Source of the DNA: JBGQMW01 sp963769845
Lineage (GTDB): Archaea > Thermoproteota > Bathyarchaeia > Bathyarchaeales > Bathycorpusculaceae
Direction: 5' to 3'
DNA: 64,000 nt
Assembly (NCBI GenBank): GCA_963769845.1
Contig: CAVYNL010000005.1
Span: forward strand, 19,913 to 83,912
Numbering within the stretch: position 1 is the first letter of the stretch; the number at the start of each line of letters is the position of its first letter. A program made the position numbers and the translations under genes. The notes below the pieces were generated by a model. It searched no databases, was not told the origin of the DNA, and saw only the letters and a list, made by a program, of their open reading frames with translations. Of this stretch, positions 54,528 to 63,732 are shown in pieces.

Positions 54528-55503
54528 TCTCCTCACCCCCGACAAGCTCGACAAACACGTCCTCAAGCGTGACACGCGCAATCTCGGCCCGCAGTCCCCT
54601 GTTCAAAGCGGCTTTGGTAAGACCTAAGGCCTCATCTTCGTCCTTGAGGTAGAATATCTGCCTGTTGCCGAACTTCACGATACGACAGCTCGCACACAGG
54701 GAATCGATAGCCTTCAAGTCGCCCTCAACAACAACGCGGAATTTCTCCTTCGCCAATCCCCTCATTTCCTGAACCGTCCCCTGAGCCGCGAGTACACCCT
54801 TGTTGATCACGGCAAGTCTGTCAGAAAGCATCTCGGCTTCCTCCATTATGTGCGTCGTCAAAAGAATAGTCCTACCTTTCCGAACTAGGTCCCTCAGGAG
54901 CGCCCAGACTCTTCTCCTCGCAACAGCGTCCAAACCGCTCGTGGGCTCATCAAGCATCAGAAGTTCAGCACCAGAACACAGAACAGAGGCGATCACGGCG
55001 CGTTTCCTCTCGCCGCCGGAAAGATTGGTGCATTCCCTGTCTTTCAAGCTCCAAAGGTCAACAGCCTTCAAGACCTCCTCAGCACTCGTTTGAACTTCAC
55101 TCTTGGACATGCCGCGTAGCAGCGAGAAGTAGTAGCAGTACTCCCATGGCGTGAAGCTGCCGTAGGTCTGAACGTCCTGCGGTACAACGGCTATGCGCTT
55201 CCGCACCTCCTTCGCGTCCGTCGTCACGTTGCAGCCGAAAACGTACGCCTCGCCACGGGTCAGCAAAAGCTGTGTGCCGATAATCCTCAGAAAAGTGGTT
55301 TTGCCAGCACCGTTGGGTCCAAGCAAGGTGAAAAGCTCGCCCTTGTTGATGGAGAGGTTTACGCCTCTCAGAGCTTCAATGTGTTCCTTGCCCTTGTAGA
55401 CCTTGACCAAATCAACGGATTTAACGGCTTCCGTTAGTCCTTCTCCTCCACGCACAGGTTTCATGACGCTTTGCTGAGAACCAGATAGACGGGTCGCCAC
55501 CAT
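54517..55503 (-). CDS. ABC-2 type exporter, ATPase subunit
   Basis: 328 residues from ATG 55503, chosen because a TATA box sits about 30 bases upstream; ATG 55464 is possible. Walker A LLGPNGAGKTTFL, Q-loop VPQDVQTYG, signature NLSGGERKRAVIA, Walker B ELLMLDEPTSGLD and H-loop TTHIMEEAE are all intact. The C-terminal extension (about 245-328) is that of DrrA-like exporters. It forms an operon with the permease that follows. Confidence 0.92.
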   Translation of the reverse strand: MVATRLSGSQQSVMKPVRGGEGLTEAVKSVDLVKVYKGKEHIEALRGVNLSINKGELFTLLGPNGAGKTTFLRIIGTQLLLTRGEAYVFGCNVTTDAKEVRKRIAVVPQDVQTYGSFTPWEYCYYFSLLRGMSKSEVQTSAEEVLKAVDLWSLKDRECTNLSGGERKRAVIASVLCSGAELLMLDEPTSGLDAVARRRVWALLRDLVRKGRTILLTTHIMEEAEMLSDRLAVINKGVLAAQGTVQEMRGLAKEKFRVVVEGDLKAIDSLCASCRIVKFGNRQIFYLKDEDEALGLTKAALNRGLRAEIARVTLEDVFVELVGGEEIEP

Positions 55504-55531
55504 GAACTTTGTTTCCACTTTGCAGAACCAA

Positions 55532-55539
55532 GATATAAG
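55532..55539 (-). promoter_or_regulatory. TATA box of the ABC-2 exporter operon
   Basis: On the minus strand CTTATATCT lies 29-36 bases before ATG 55503. No Shine-Dalgarno sequence precedes that ATG, consistent with a leaderless message. Confidence 0.5.
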
Positions 55540-55671
55540 ATTGTTGTAAATACACGCTGGAAAGGTACTCTGACCCTTAAAAGGGGCTCCTGACAAAAAT
55601 AGACGGCCGAAGCCTTCAAACTTGCTTATGATACTCTGCGGAAACTGCCTGCACGATTTGTTGTTGTTAAG

Positions 55672-56892
55672 CTATTCTTTCCAGTCAAGTAGCCTCTTTT
55701 GGCCCTCAAGCTTCTTGATTTCAGTAATGTCCTGAGTGACTTCCAGTGTTCCCAGATACTTGCTTTTCTTGTTTCTGACCGCGAAGTACCTGATGTGAAC
55801 GAGTCGACCGTTCATGGTAATCCAGAATTCAGCCATGTCCTTCCGGCCTTCTTTGAAAGCCTCGATGATCTTGTTCACAATGTGGACGCTTTTCTCAGGG
55901 TGGCACAGCTGCACTTTTCTGCCTATGACGGCCTTGGTTCTCACAAAGATTCTCTTCTCGGCTTTGTTGAAGTATTTCACTTTGTCGTCTTTGTCGATGA
56001 AGGATATGTCAATAGGAAGCGAATCCAGTACCGTTTCAGTCTCTTCCTGCGACAAGGTTCCTGTCTCAAACTGCAGCAACCCCTCAGCGTCTTCCTTCTT
56101 CTGGGCAGCCTTCGCCTGAGCAGCTCTCGCGGCCTGAGGAGGCGTGTAACAGCAGTAGCCTATCTCGTCGAATTCCTCCCGGACCTCCTGCCACTCGTCT
56201 TCTTTGATCGTCTGCAGTGCGGCTGGGAAAAGGATGTTGTTCTCCTTGAAATAATGGTTAGGAAGCAGGCTGCACAACGGTTTTGCCGCGTCAACCAGTT
56301 TCTTTTTGAAGTCGAAGAAAGTCATCGTGTTCCACTTTTCCGCTAGGTCAGCCAACTGTTTCTTCTTTTCTCTTATCTGGTTGTGTTCCATCCACATGAT
56401 CGCCGGTGGCTCAGTGATGCCGTGCTTCTCGAGGACTGGAAACAGCACGTTCTCTTCTCTCAGATAATGCTTCTCTGCCTCCTGGAATTGTGTGGCTATT
56501 TGCTGGATCTCTTTGAGCACATCTCCAACGTACACTACGTCGCATGCCTCTTCAACCATGTCTGTCAGGGTTTGCAGACGCTCTGCACGCTGGGTGAGAA
56601 TTTTGTGCTCCTCCATCAGTATGCTGATCGGGTGCGCTGCAGGGACGTTGAGCTGCTGTTTTCCAAGCTGGTCGCTGAAAACGGCCAGGTGAACGTCGCA
56701 GAGCCTTTGCAACTCTTCCCGCGGCATTCCTTCCTTGACGAGTTCCTGTTCAATCTTCGCTATCTCTTCCGAAGACGTCGTTTCCAGAAGCTTCTTAAAC
56801 TTTCCCTTAACCCGTTCTGGCGGAACACCTGCATGTAGTTGCTTGATTACTTCTTTCAGAACTCGTTTCTTTTCTTCAGCTGAACGGCTCAA
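55672..56892 (-). CDS. DUF438/hemerythrin-like protein with a PAS domain
   Basis: 406 residues. An N-terminal DUF438 helical domain (about 10-80: VIKQLHAGVPPERVKGKFKK) leads to a hemerythrin-type HHE region (about 85-235) with candidate diiron ligands in HPISILMEEHKIL, EKHYLREENVLFP, MWMEHNQIR and LLPNHYFKENNILFP. The C-terminal PAS domain (about 285-400) opens VLDSLPIDISFIDKDDKVKY. It begins 5 bases after the flavodiiron gene stop, so the two are co-transcribed. A gas-responsive (O2/NO) partner role is inferred from the iron-site pattern and the operon. Confidence 0.88.
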   Translation of the reverse strand: MSRSAEEKKRVLKEVIKQLHAGVPPERVKGKFKKLLETTSSEEIAKIEQELVKEGMPREELQRLCDVHLAVFSDQLGKQQLNVPAAHPISILMEEHKILTQRAERLQTLTDMVEEACDVVYVGDVLKEIQQIATQFQEAEKHYLREENVLFPVLEKHGITEPPAIMWMEHNQIREKKKQLADLAEKWNTMTFFDFKKKLVDAAKPLCSLLPNHYFKENNILFPAALQTIKEDEWQEVREEFDEIGYCCYTPPQAARAAQAKAAQKKEDAEGLLQFETGTLSQEETETVLDSLPIDISFIDKDDKVKYFNKAEKRIFVRTKAVIGRKVQLCHPEKSVHIVNKIIEAFKEGRKDMAEFWITMNGRLVHIRYFAVRNKKSKYLGTLEVTQDITEIKKLEGQKRLLDWKE

Positions 56893-56897
56893 TTCAT

Positions 56898-58079
56898 CTA
56901 CCCCTTTATCTTCTTGGCAAGAGTCTTGCCTAGTTCCACGATCTGTTTAATATTATCCTCTGTGGGCGGGCCGTTTATCTCCATTGCGCCGACGACTTCC
57001 ATCTTGGTCGGACCCAGCACTTCTTGAACGTGCTTTATGGCACCGCCACCCCAACCGTAAGAGCTGAGGACTACTCCATATTGTGTAGGCGGCTTCAATG
57101 CTTTCACTAAATAGGCGGCGTAGACTGCCAGCGGGTGCGCGCCTGCAAGAACGGTCGGTGTGCCGAGCACTAGTGCTCTTGAGTCGACTAGGTCTTTCGC
57201 GACGTCGCCGATGTCTGAGACAGTAAGATTGTATGTTGCGGTTTCGATGCCTTCTGAAGCGAGTGTTTCAACCATTGGCTGAATCATCTTTTCTGTGCTC
57301 TTCCACATCGTCACGTAGACTATGATTACCTTCTGTCTGGTCTCGCCGTTTGACCATTTCCTGTAGGGAGCGAGTATGCGTTCGATGTTTCTGTGGACAG
57401 GTCCGTGGCTCGGCGCGATCATCTCGATCTGCAGGTTTTTTATCTTGTCCAACGCTCTCTGAGCCATCACCCTGAACGGCATCATGATCTCGCCGTAGTA
57501 CCGTTGAGCAAACACGATCAGGTCCTCAACCTCATCGTCGTACAGACCTTCAGCTACGTGCGAGCCGAAGAAGTCGCACGGAAACAATGTCTTGTTCTCA
57601 GGGACGTATGTGAACATCGTTTCGGGCCAGTGGAGCATCGGGGCTTCGATGAATTTCAGAGTCTTGTCTCCGAGGTCGATGGTCTCCCCGTCGGCCACGG
57701 CTTTTATTCTGTTTTCGGGCACTTTGTAGAAGATCTGAGCCATCTTCGCACCCTTGCTCGAGGTCACCAGCTTGGCCTTGCTGTTCACGCTCATCATGTG
57801 GGGTATCGAGCCAGCATGATCAGGCTCAGCGTGATTCATGACAACGTAGTCAAGGTCAGCAGGGTCTGCTATCTGTCTGATTTTCTCGTCCAATTCGTTT
57901 TCAAATCCTGGGTTGACAGTGTCGATGAGAGCCTTCTTGTCTTTGCCAATCACCAAGTATGCGTTGTAGGTTGTCCCTCTGGGCAGCGAGATCAGTGCGT
58001 CAAACAGCCTCCTGTTCCAGTCTCGGACGCCTACCCAGAAGATGTTCTTTGAGATTTCGAATTTTCCTCGCCAGTTCAT
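56898..58079 (-). CDS. fprA: flavodiiron protein (A-type flavoprotein)
   Basis: 393 residues with GGTGA seven bases before ATG 58079. The MBL-type diiron domain has H83, E85, D87, H88 (NHAEPDHAGS), H150 (MLHWPE), D169 (FPCDFFG) and the later His in SHGPVHR, so the site is complete. The C-terminal flavodoxin domain binds FMN (VIIVYVTMWKSTEKMI, TPTVLAGAHP, SYGWGGGAIKHV). Flavodiiron proteins reduce O2 to water or NO to N2O in anaerobes. First gene of a two-gene operon whose promoter holds a perfect palindrome. Confidence 0.95.
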   Translation of the reverse strand: MNWRGKFEISKNIFWVGVRDWNRRLFDALISLPRGTTYNAYLVIGKDKKALIDTVNPGFENELDEKIRQIADPADLDYVVMNHAEPDHAGSIPHMMSVNSKAKLVTSSKGAKMAQIFYKVPENRIKAVADGETIDLGDKTLKFIEAPMLHWPETMFTYVPENKTLFPCDFFGSHVAEGLYDDEVEDLIVFAQRYYGEIMMPFRVMAQRALDKIKNLQIEMIAPSHGPVHRNIERILAPYRKWSNGETRQKVIIVYVTMWKSTEKMIQPMVETLASEGIETATYNLTVSDIGDVAKDLVDSRALVLGTPTVLAGAHPLAVYAAYLVKALKPPTQYGVVLSSYGWGGGAIKHVQEVLGPTKMEVVGAMEINGPPTEDNIKQIVELGKTLAKKIKG

Positions 58080-58098
58080 AATTTCACCTTCGATTTTG

Positions 58099-58114
58099 TA
58101 TTACGATTGTAATA
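58099..58114. promoter_or_regulatory. 16-bp palindromic operator between fprA and its divergent regulator
   Basis: TATTAC-GATT-GTAATA is a perfect inverted repeat. It sits just downstream of the leftward TATA element (AAATATACTT, about 58126-58117 on the minus strand) and upstream of the rightward start. It is well placed to repress the flavodiiron operon and to regulate the regulator gene. Confidence 0.65.
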
Positions 58115-58160
58115 AAGTATATTTATGCCTTTCTACAATAACTTCTCGGAAGCAACATGA

Positions 58161-58559
58161 ATGTCTGTACCGTGCGAAGTCGCCGTCAAATGCGTACTGC
58201 CCGTAGTCCGAGCCATGATCGCCAAGGAACTGATGACAAAACACCACATGAAACAAGTGCAAGCCGCCGAACTTCTGCGAGTAAGCCAACCAGCAATAAG
58301 CCTCTACTGCAATAAAATAAGAGGAAAAGCCATCGACCTGGAAGAAGACCAAGACGTGAAGAGCCTCGTACGGAAAATGACAAACGCACTTGCCAAGAAC
58401 AATCTCACACACAGAGAACTGGTTCAAACGTACTGCAAAATCTGCAGAACAATCAGAGCCAAGGGCCTGCTATGCCAGCTCCACAGAAAGTTCGACGCAA
58501 CAATCGACCCAGAGAATTGCGACCTCTGCAAAACAACAGAATCCTTGACCTGCATATGA
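58161..58559 (+). CDS. HTH regulator with a Cys-rich C-terminus
   Basis: 132 residues from ATG 58161. An Xre-like HTH spans about residues 15-55 (AKELMTKHHMKQVQAAELLR, VSQPAISLYCNKIRG). The C-terminal half has CKICRTIRAKGLLCQLHRK and ENCDLCKTTESLTC, giving six to seven Cys that may hold a zinc ion or an FeS cluster. It is divergent from fprA across an 81-base region that contains a palindrome. Redox or gas sensing and control of fprA are inferred. Confidence 0.8.
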   Translation: MSVPCEVAVKCVLPVVRAMIAKELMTKHHMKQVQAAELLRVSQPAISLYCNKIRGKAIDLEEDQDVKSLVRKMTNALAKNNLTHRELVQTYCKICRTIRAKGLLCQLHRKFDATIDPENCDLCKTTESLTCI

Positions 58560-58812
58560 TTATGTTTTCAACAGCCAACGCGGGTTTGACTATTCTGTTC
58601 CGAGGTTGTTGTCGCCTGAGATTCTTGGCGGGTCTGTATGCCAGAATGTGGCCTAAGTCCCTTAATTCCTCGGCGGTGTCGGATCTTTTGTCCAGCGCAG
58701 TAGGTCCAAAACAGCCTGACGATATCTAGCATGTGTGACAACTCTGCAAATCTTATATGCCCGCCCGTCCTTAGATCGTGGCGTGATTTTTAGAATGAAG
58801 GAGTAGAAGGGT
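58560..58812. other. spacer
   Basis: No gene was seen. An AT-rich site (CTTATATGC, about 58753-58761) may be the promoter of the next gene. Confidence 0.35.
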
Positions 58813-60570
58813 TTGGAGACAAAATATAGTATACTCGGTTACTGTGGTGTTTTGTTTGTGTTTTTGTTGACGGTTTCTTTGATGGCTTGTGTTTCGATCA
58901 GACCTGCTGCTAGCGCGCAGACAACTGATGAGACCTTGGCTGAAACGTACAAGCCTGTCCTTCATTTCACAGGAGGAGAGAAGTTCTATCCTACGCGTGT
59001 GGAGTACCTTATTTCAAGGTCAACTCTGGTCTACCATACGGACGGTACTATAATCGACGCTGCGCCCGCGCCTGACAATCTTGGTATGCGCGCGGGTTCA
59101 GACCAGATGTACCTGAATAACACGCTCGGAACCGTGGATGCTATAGCCGCGGACTATGCCCTGGAAGCCAGCAGCTTCGGGTACTACGTTTACGTGCACG
59201 TTGCCACCGACGGAGAATACACTGTAATTCAGTACTGGCTGTTCTACGCCTATAACAACGGTCCACTGAATGACCATCAGGGCGACATAGAAGTTGTCCA
59301 GGTCTTCCTTGATATTTCAGGAACGCCCAAAACGGCGTTGTATTCGCAGCATTTTGCTGGCGAGAACGCTGGATGGGGCGACGTTGAGAAAGTAGATAAC
59401 ACGCACCCTGTGGTCTACGTTGCCCAGGGTTCACACGCCAACTACTTCAGACCCTACCAGGGCAAGATAGGACTCGAGAACGACGTCGTTGGCAACGATG
59501 GAAAAACGATAATGCCCAACGAGCTTATCACCGTCATGCTGGGAGAGAATGGAAGTCAGCTTCCAGGGCAGAGCTGGCTGGATTTTGCGGGAAGATGGGG
59601 ATATTGGGGTATTGATGAACAGGTTGCGCTGGGAATGGCAGGCCCATTCGGGCCAATATTCAACCAGAACGGCGACCGATGGGCGCGGCCGGCATCAGCC
59701 TATCTTGGTGTCACGTTCGGTGTGGGAAACCTCTACTTCATGCTCGCTTGGTTGGTCGCTAACTTCCTTCTGCTTTTCATCATCTACATCGCGGTCAGGA
59801 GCGGATGGAAAATCTATGGAATCGTAAAGTTGAGCAGAAAGGGCGGCTTGCTGGTGAAGAAGTTCCTCAAGAGCCGCGGCGGCCCGTCGCTGATGCTGGG
59901 CATAGCCGCCATCATTTTGACTTTCGTCGCGCTGTTCCTGCCATGGTACACTATAAGCGCGTCCTCTGAGGCCGGGCCGTTGGCTCAGCAGGGCGGTGTG
60001 ACACTCATGACGATCGACGGCATCAGCGGCCTGAAGGTGAATATGTTCTTGGGGGCGGGCGAATCAACCTCTGGGTTCAGCAGCCTGTTCTCTGCGCAAC
60101 TGCCCCTCGCCATGATATTTTTGGCAGGAATCCTACTCCTGGCATTAGACATCGTGGGCGTCAAGAGCGGCAAGAGGCTCGGTAACAAGTTCATCTTCGG
60201 CGCGATCACTTCGCTTCTACCATTCATCTTGATATTCGTTTTCATAATGATGCTGCCGTCATTCCTGCCATGGGCATCAGCACTCGTTCCGGGCCAACAG
60301 ATACCGCCGCAGGTTGATACCCTGGTACGCACAGTGGCAGGAAATCCCGTTTACGGAACGAACAGCCAAGTCTTACCAGTCGTCGGTACAACAACGGTAT
60401 CGTGGGGTTTCGGCATAGGAGCCTACCTCTTCCTAGTCGCGGCAATCATCAGAATAGTGGCAGGCTTCATGATGAGGACTACCCCAGACCTTCAACAACA
60501 AACGGCACCACCATCACCTTCAGCCCAGCCAACGCCGCTTCCGCCCCCTCCTCCTCCACAGACTGGATGA
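58813..60570 (+). CDS. Vps62-like extracellular domain with C-terminal membrane helices
   Basis: 585 residues from TTG 58813. A signal peptide or anchor (about 10-35) precedes an outside domain with PVLHFTGGEKFYPTRVEYLI, YWLFYAYNNGPLNDHQGDIE and VVYVAQGSHANYF, which match the Vps62/DUF946-type fold. Five to six membrane helices follow (about 300-330, 355-380, 425-450, 465-490 and 525-550). The end is a Pro-rich tail with a run of prolines (PLPPPPPPQTG). The role is unknown; the fold is named after a yeast protein and implies no vacuolar function here. Confidence 0.7.
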   Translation: METKYSILGYCGVLFVFLLTVSLMACVSIRPAASAQTTDETLAETYKPVLHFTGGEKFYPTRVEYLISRSTLVYHTDGTIIDAAPAPDNLGMRAGSDQMYLNNTLGTVDAIAADYALEASSFGYYVYVHVATDGEYTVIQYWLFYAYNNGPLNDHQGDIEVVQVFLDISGTPKTALYSQHFAGENAGWGDVEKVDNTHPVVYVAQGSHANYFRPYQGKIGLENDVVGNDGKTIMPNELITVMLGENGSQLPGQSWLDFAGRWGYWGIDEQVALGMAGPFGPIFNQNGDRWARPASAYLGVTFGVGNLYFMLAWLVANFLLLFIIYIAVRSGWKIYGIVKLSRKGGLLVKKFLKSRGGPSLMLGIAAIILTFVALFLPWYTISASSEAGPLAQQGGVTLMTIDGISGLKVNMFLGAGESTSGFSSLFSAQLPLAMIFLAGILLLALDIVGVKSGKRLGNKFIFGAITSLLPFILIFVFIMMLPSFLPWASALVPGQQIPPQVDTLVRTVAGNPVYGTNSQVLPVVGTTTVSWGFGIGAYLFLVAAIIRIVAGFMMRTTPDLQQQTAPPSPSAQPTPLPPPPPPQTG

Positions 60571-60682
60571 AATGCCCTTGGTGGGCCTGCGCTTCTTCTG
60601 GGACGTGCTGACATCGTATAGCTTTATTTTCTTCTTCAAGCATACGGGAGCATGGTTGAGTATTCGTTTGTCTTGAGCAAAG

Positions 60683-61369
60683 GTGCTGACTGTGAAGGAA
60701 GAAAGGATGCTTGTCAAGGATTCTCTTCAAGAGACCCTTTGGCGATTGGAAGAGGCCCGTCAAGGTTTCAGGAGCACAATTGTAAGCCAAGTTGAAGAAG
60801 CTCTTGAGTGGATTCTCTCAAGGCAGGGACTGCCGGGCTCCTACTCAGGCTTGTTCTTGCCTACGAGTCTTGACCTCTCTCGGGGAGTGCAGCTGCTGAC
60901 TGGCGAACGGTTCCCATCGAGGAACGTACTTACACGGCACGTACTGGGAGAAGAAGCTCTCCGCGCGATAATGGTCTGGAAACGTGGCTCGTCTAGAGCT
61001 GCTACGGAAGCTGCGAAAGGGTTTGATCGAATACTGGAAAGGGGCGGAAAGACAGGATTCTACTGCTGCTACACGTGCACACTGTCTTTTCTGAGAACTT
61101 TGACGGCGGTCAAGCCTGAGGGATGGGAAAGAATCCTGGAAAAAGGCATAAACAGAATAAAGGATACGCGCACGCCAGACGGCAGATGGCACGGTTTTCC
61201 ATTCTACTACACACTGCTTGCACTTTCAGAGGCAGACAAGACTGCTGCACAAACCGAGCTGAAACATGCAAGAAAAACCGCTGAAAAACTCCTTAAGAGA
61301 AACTCACGAAACGACAGGACATCACTATTCAGAAGATTAGGGCTGAATGCAGCACTGAACGCTGTTTGA
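60683..61369 (+). CDS. hypothetical helical protein (alpha/alpha-toroid-like)
   Basis: 228 residues from GTG 60683 (ATG 60707 is possible). Regular amphipathic helices with WILSRQGLPGSYSG and DTRTPDGRWHGFPFYYTLLA resemble the repeat of prenyltransferase/squalene-cyclase alpha-toroids, but only a partial barrel fits. FYCCYTCTL holds three Cys. The C-terminus is basic. Function cannot be stated. Confidence 0.6.
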   Translation: MLTVKEERMLVKDSLQETLWRLEEARQGFRSTIVSQVEEALEWILSRQGLPGSYSGLFLPTSLDLSRGVQLLTGERFPSRNVLTRHVLGEEALRAIMVWKRGSSRAATEAAKGFDRILERGGKTGFYCCYTCTLSFLRTLTAVKPEGWERILEKGINRIKDTRTPDGRWHGFPFYYTLLALSEADKTAAQTELKHARKTAEKLLKRNSRNDRTSLFRRLGLNAALNAV

Positions 61370-61394
61370 CATCGTTCCAGATGGTCGCTGAGTG

Positions 61395-63065
61395 CTATTG
61401 CCAAGTGTCTTTCGGACCGATTCTGCTCTTGGTTAGCTCATGCTGGAACAGGTATCGGTGGGCAGCTAGTGCCGCTTGAGCACCTTGCCCGACGGCGACG
61501 GTTATCTGCTTCTCGTTTACATCAGTGGCGTCCCCGGCAGCGAAGAAGCCTTCTACAGCCGTGGACTGGTTTCGGTTCACCGGCACCTCTCCATGTTCAT
61601 TCAGCTCTATGAACCCTTTCAACGGGTCCGTGTTCGGAGTTAGGCCGACTTCAAGAAAGACGCCGTCTACGTTCAGGTCAAGTCTTTCCTTTCCGTCAGC
61701 CGATTCAAGGCTAATGCCCGTCAGCTTGTTTTCTCCGAGGAACGAACGAACAATCATAGGCGCGTGAAAGGTCACATTCTTCGCCTGAAGGACTTCCTGC
61801 ACGAGCGTCGCGTCCGCAGTGAATTCTTCGCGGCGGTGAACGATGTGGATTTCTGAGGCGTAACTGAGGAGGTCTCTGGCCGCGGTTAAGGCCGAGTTGC
61901 CGCCGCCGACGACTGCCACCCGTTTGTCCTTGTAGAGGGGCGCGTCGCAGGTTGCGCAGAACCCGATTCCTTTTCCGATAAACTGCTCTTCGTTTGGCAC
62001 TCCGAGTCGTCGGTATTCCTTGCCGGCACAGTAGATCACCGTCAGGCCTTTGAAACGGAGGTTGTCATCCGTCGTCACCACGAAGGTGTTTTCTTCTTTC
62101 TTCACTTGGACAACGTTTGTGTCGACTTTCTCTGCTATGGGATACTGTTCCAGATGGTCTTGGAACTGTTCTGCCATTTGCGCGCCTGTAATTCCCGGCA
62201 GGCCCAGATAGTTCTCGATGCTGGCCGTGTCCCTTATCTGGCCTCCCAGTTTTTTGGCTATCAATGCCACGTCCAGACCCTTACGCGCAGCGTAGATGGC
62301 AGCGGACATCGCTGCGGGACCTCCTCCGACGATTACGACCTCGTACTCGTGGTTCGCGTCTATCTGTTTTACTTTGCGTTTGCCCTCCATTTCCTTCAGA
62401 GCTTCGGTGAGACGCCTGTATTCCTCGGGGTTGACGGCTTTCAGGATTTCCATGTAAACCTGTCCTTCGGGCAGCACTCCTTCAAACGAGTGCGTCTCGT
62501 TCAGGACAGTCTTTGGCACGGCGGTAACATTGTACTTCTGGGCAAGCTGCGGAAACTCGGCCGCGTCTATCATGTCGGCCCTGATGTTGTCGTTAACGAG
62601 GGCGAACTGGTGGGCAATGTGGACCATCTTTGGACAGTAGGGGCACGTCAGGGTCACGAGGACTTGGATGTGCACAGGGTTCTTGATCTCGCGAATCAGA
62701 GCTTCAAGCTCTGGGTCGAGTCCCGAGCTGCCAGCCGATACCATCAGTATAGCTTCAAGAAGTGATGTGAACTCGTATCCCGCGGTAACACCGTAGAACC
62801 GAATGTGGTGATCCTTGTCTGTGACCACTGCAGTTGCGGGTATTTTGTCTATTTGATAGTTTGTGGCTTCATCGCCGTGCAGGACAAAATCGTACACTTT
62901 CAGCTCAAGCTTCTCCGAGAGAGTGGCCAGTTCCTCAAGAAGTTCTTGCTGCTGTTTGCAGGCGGGACACGCATTTTCTTGGGTGAAGAAGAGCAGTTTC
63001 ACAGGCGAGACAAGAGCAGACAGGATTCGCTGGATCTCCCCTTTTTTCTCTTCGTCTATCACCAT
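61395..63065 (-). CDS. thioredoxin-reductase-like flavoprotein with two N-terminal thioredoxin folds
   Basis: 556 residues from ATG 63065 (MVIDEEKKGEI). Residues about 1-225 are two glutaredoxin-like folds, each with an active-site pair: CPAC (33-36) and CPYC (141-144). The flavoprotein part (about 238-556) has FAD-binding VVIVGGGPAAMSAAIYAARK, redox-active CATC (370-373), NADP(H)-binding VAVVGGGNSALTAARDLL and the C-terminal FAD motif FFAAGDATDV. The layout equals AhpF, the reductase of peroxiredoxin AhpC. No peroxiredoxin gene adjoins. It probably passes electrons from NAD(P)H to a thiol peroxidase or disulfide substrate. Confidence 0.88.
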   Translation of the reverse strand: MVIDEEKKGEIQRILSALVSPVKLLFFTQENACPACKQQQELLEELATLSEKLELKVYDFVLHGDEATNYQIDKIPATAVVTDKDHHIRFYGVTAGYEFTSLLEAILMVSAGSSGLDPELEALIREIKNPVHIQVLVTLTCPYCPKMVHIAHQFALVNDNIRADMIDAAEFPQLAQKYNVTAVPKTVLNETHSFEGVLPEGQVYMEILKAVNPEEYRRLTEALKEMEGKRKVKQIDANHEYEVVIVGGGPAAMSAAIYAARKGLDVALIAKKLGGQIRDTASIENYLGLPGITGAQMAEQFQDHLEQYPIAEKVDTNVVQVKKEENTFVVTTDDNLRFKGLTVIYCAGKEYRRLGVPNEEQFIGKGIGFCATCDAPLYKDKRVAVVGGGNSALTAARDLLSYASEIHIVHRREEFTADATLVQEVLQAKNVTFHAPMIVRSFLGENKLTGISLESADGKERLDLNVDGVFLEVGLTPNTDPLKGFIELNEHGEVPVNRNQSTAVEGFFAAGDATDVNEKQITVAVGQGAQAALAAHRYLFQHELTKSRIGPKDTWQ

Positions 63066-63118
63066 GACTAGGCCGTCCTTTCGATGCTCTCGAGAATAAC
63101 CTTCAGGAGTCACGTTAT

Positions 63119-63420
63119 AAGGTTTTGATACTGGGACCTTTTATCTGTCCGGTCAGTCAAATACTCTTGCCCATAGCAGACGGAACAAGAGGGAAACGAG
63201 ACCCATTATTGAGCTGCCGGGAGCCTTCAATATCGCATCACAGATTAGCGGGGTCCTCAAGGGAAAAGTCATCAGTGGTGCTCAGCTGAAAAACCTTGAC
63301 AAGTTTAGCAGAGTGGGTTTTGTGAACGTTGTGCCGAATGTTTTTGACACACGTTTGAAAGGGAGATCAATACGTACTGTAGCTTCGAGAGAAAATGGGT
63401 CTGCGTCAAATTGGTGCTGG
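63119..63420 (+). other. open frame with protein-like sequence but no start codon
   Basis: After a stop near 63117 the frame stays open for about 100 codons and includes PIIELPGAFNIASQISGVLK and GAQLKNLDKFSRVGFVNVV. No ATG, GTG or TTG precedes this part. It may be a remnant of a lost gene or coincidence. Confidence 0.25.
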
Positions 63421-63484
63421 ACGAGATAATAGGCAAGGTGCTGTCTCACCGCCCCGGGAAACACACCGCGCGCGCCTACTCCTA

Positions 63485-63691
63485 TTATTCCGAATATTCG
63501 ACTTTGCGCTTGTGATATAGTTTGCATTCTTTGGTGACCAATCTGTTGTATTGCCGCGGATATGGTATGCCACCGCTACCTGCCTGCAAAACGAGTTGCA
63601 GAGTTGAATCGGGACGTGTTTCGCTGTATTCCGGGCATTCTGCACATTGATTGGGGAACTCGTTGAAGCAACGATGTTGTATTTCCAACAC
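63485..63691 (-). CDS. small Cys-containing protein
   Basis: 68 residues from GTG 63691 with GAGG six bases upstream and a TATA box at 63732-63725. Cysteines occur in CFNEFPNQCAECPE near the start and KECKLYHKRK near the end, which could form a zinc site. This frame is preferred over an overlapping longer frame because of the Cys pattern and promoter spacing. The family is unknown. Confidence 0.5.
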   Translation of the reverse strand: MLEIQHRCFNEFPNQCAECPEYSETRPDSTLQLVLQAGSGGIPYPRQYNRLVTKECKLYHKRKVEYSE

Positions 63692-63724
63692 TGTTCCCTC
63701 ATCATTAACAGAGTGAGCCTGAGG

Positions 63725-63732
63725 TATTTAAA
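63725..63732 (-). promoter_or_regulatory. TATA box of the small Cys protein gene
   Basis: TTTAAATA on the minus strand, 34-41 bases before GTG 63691. Confidence 0.45.
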
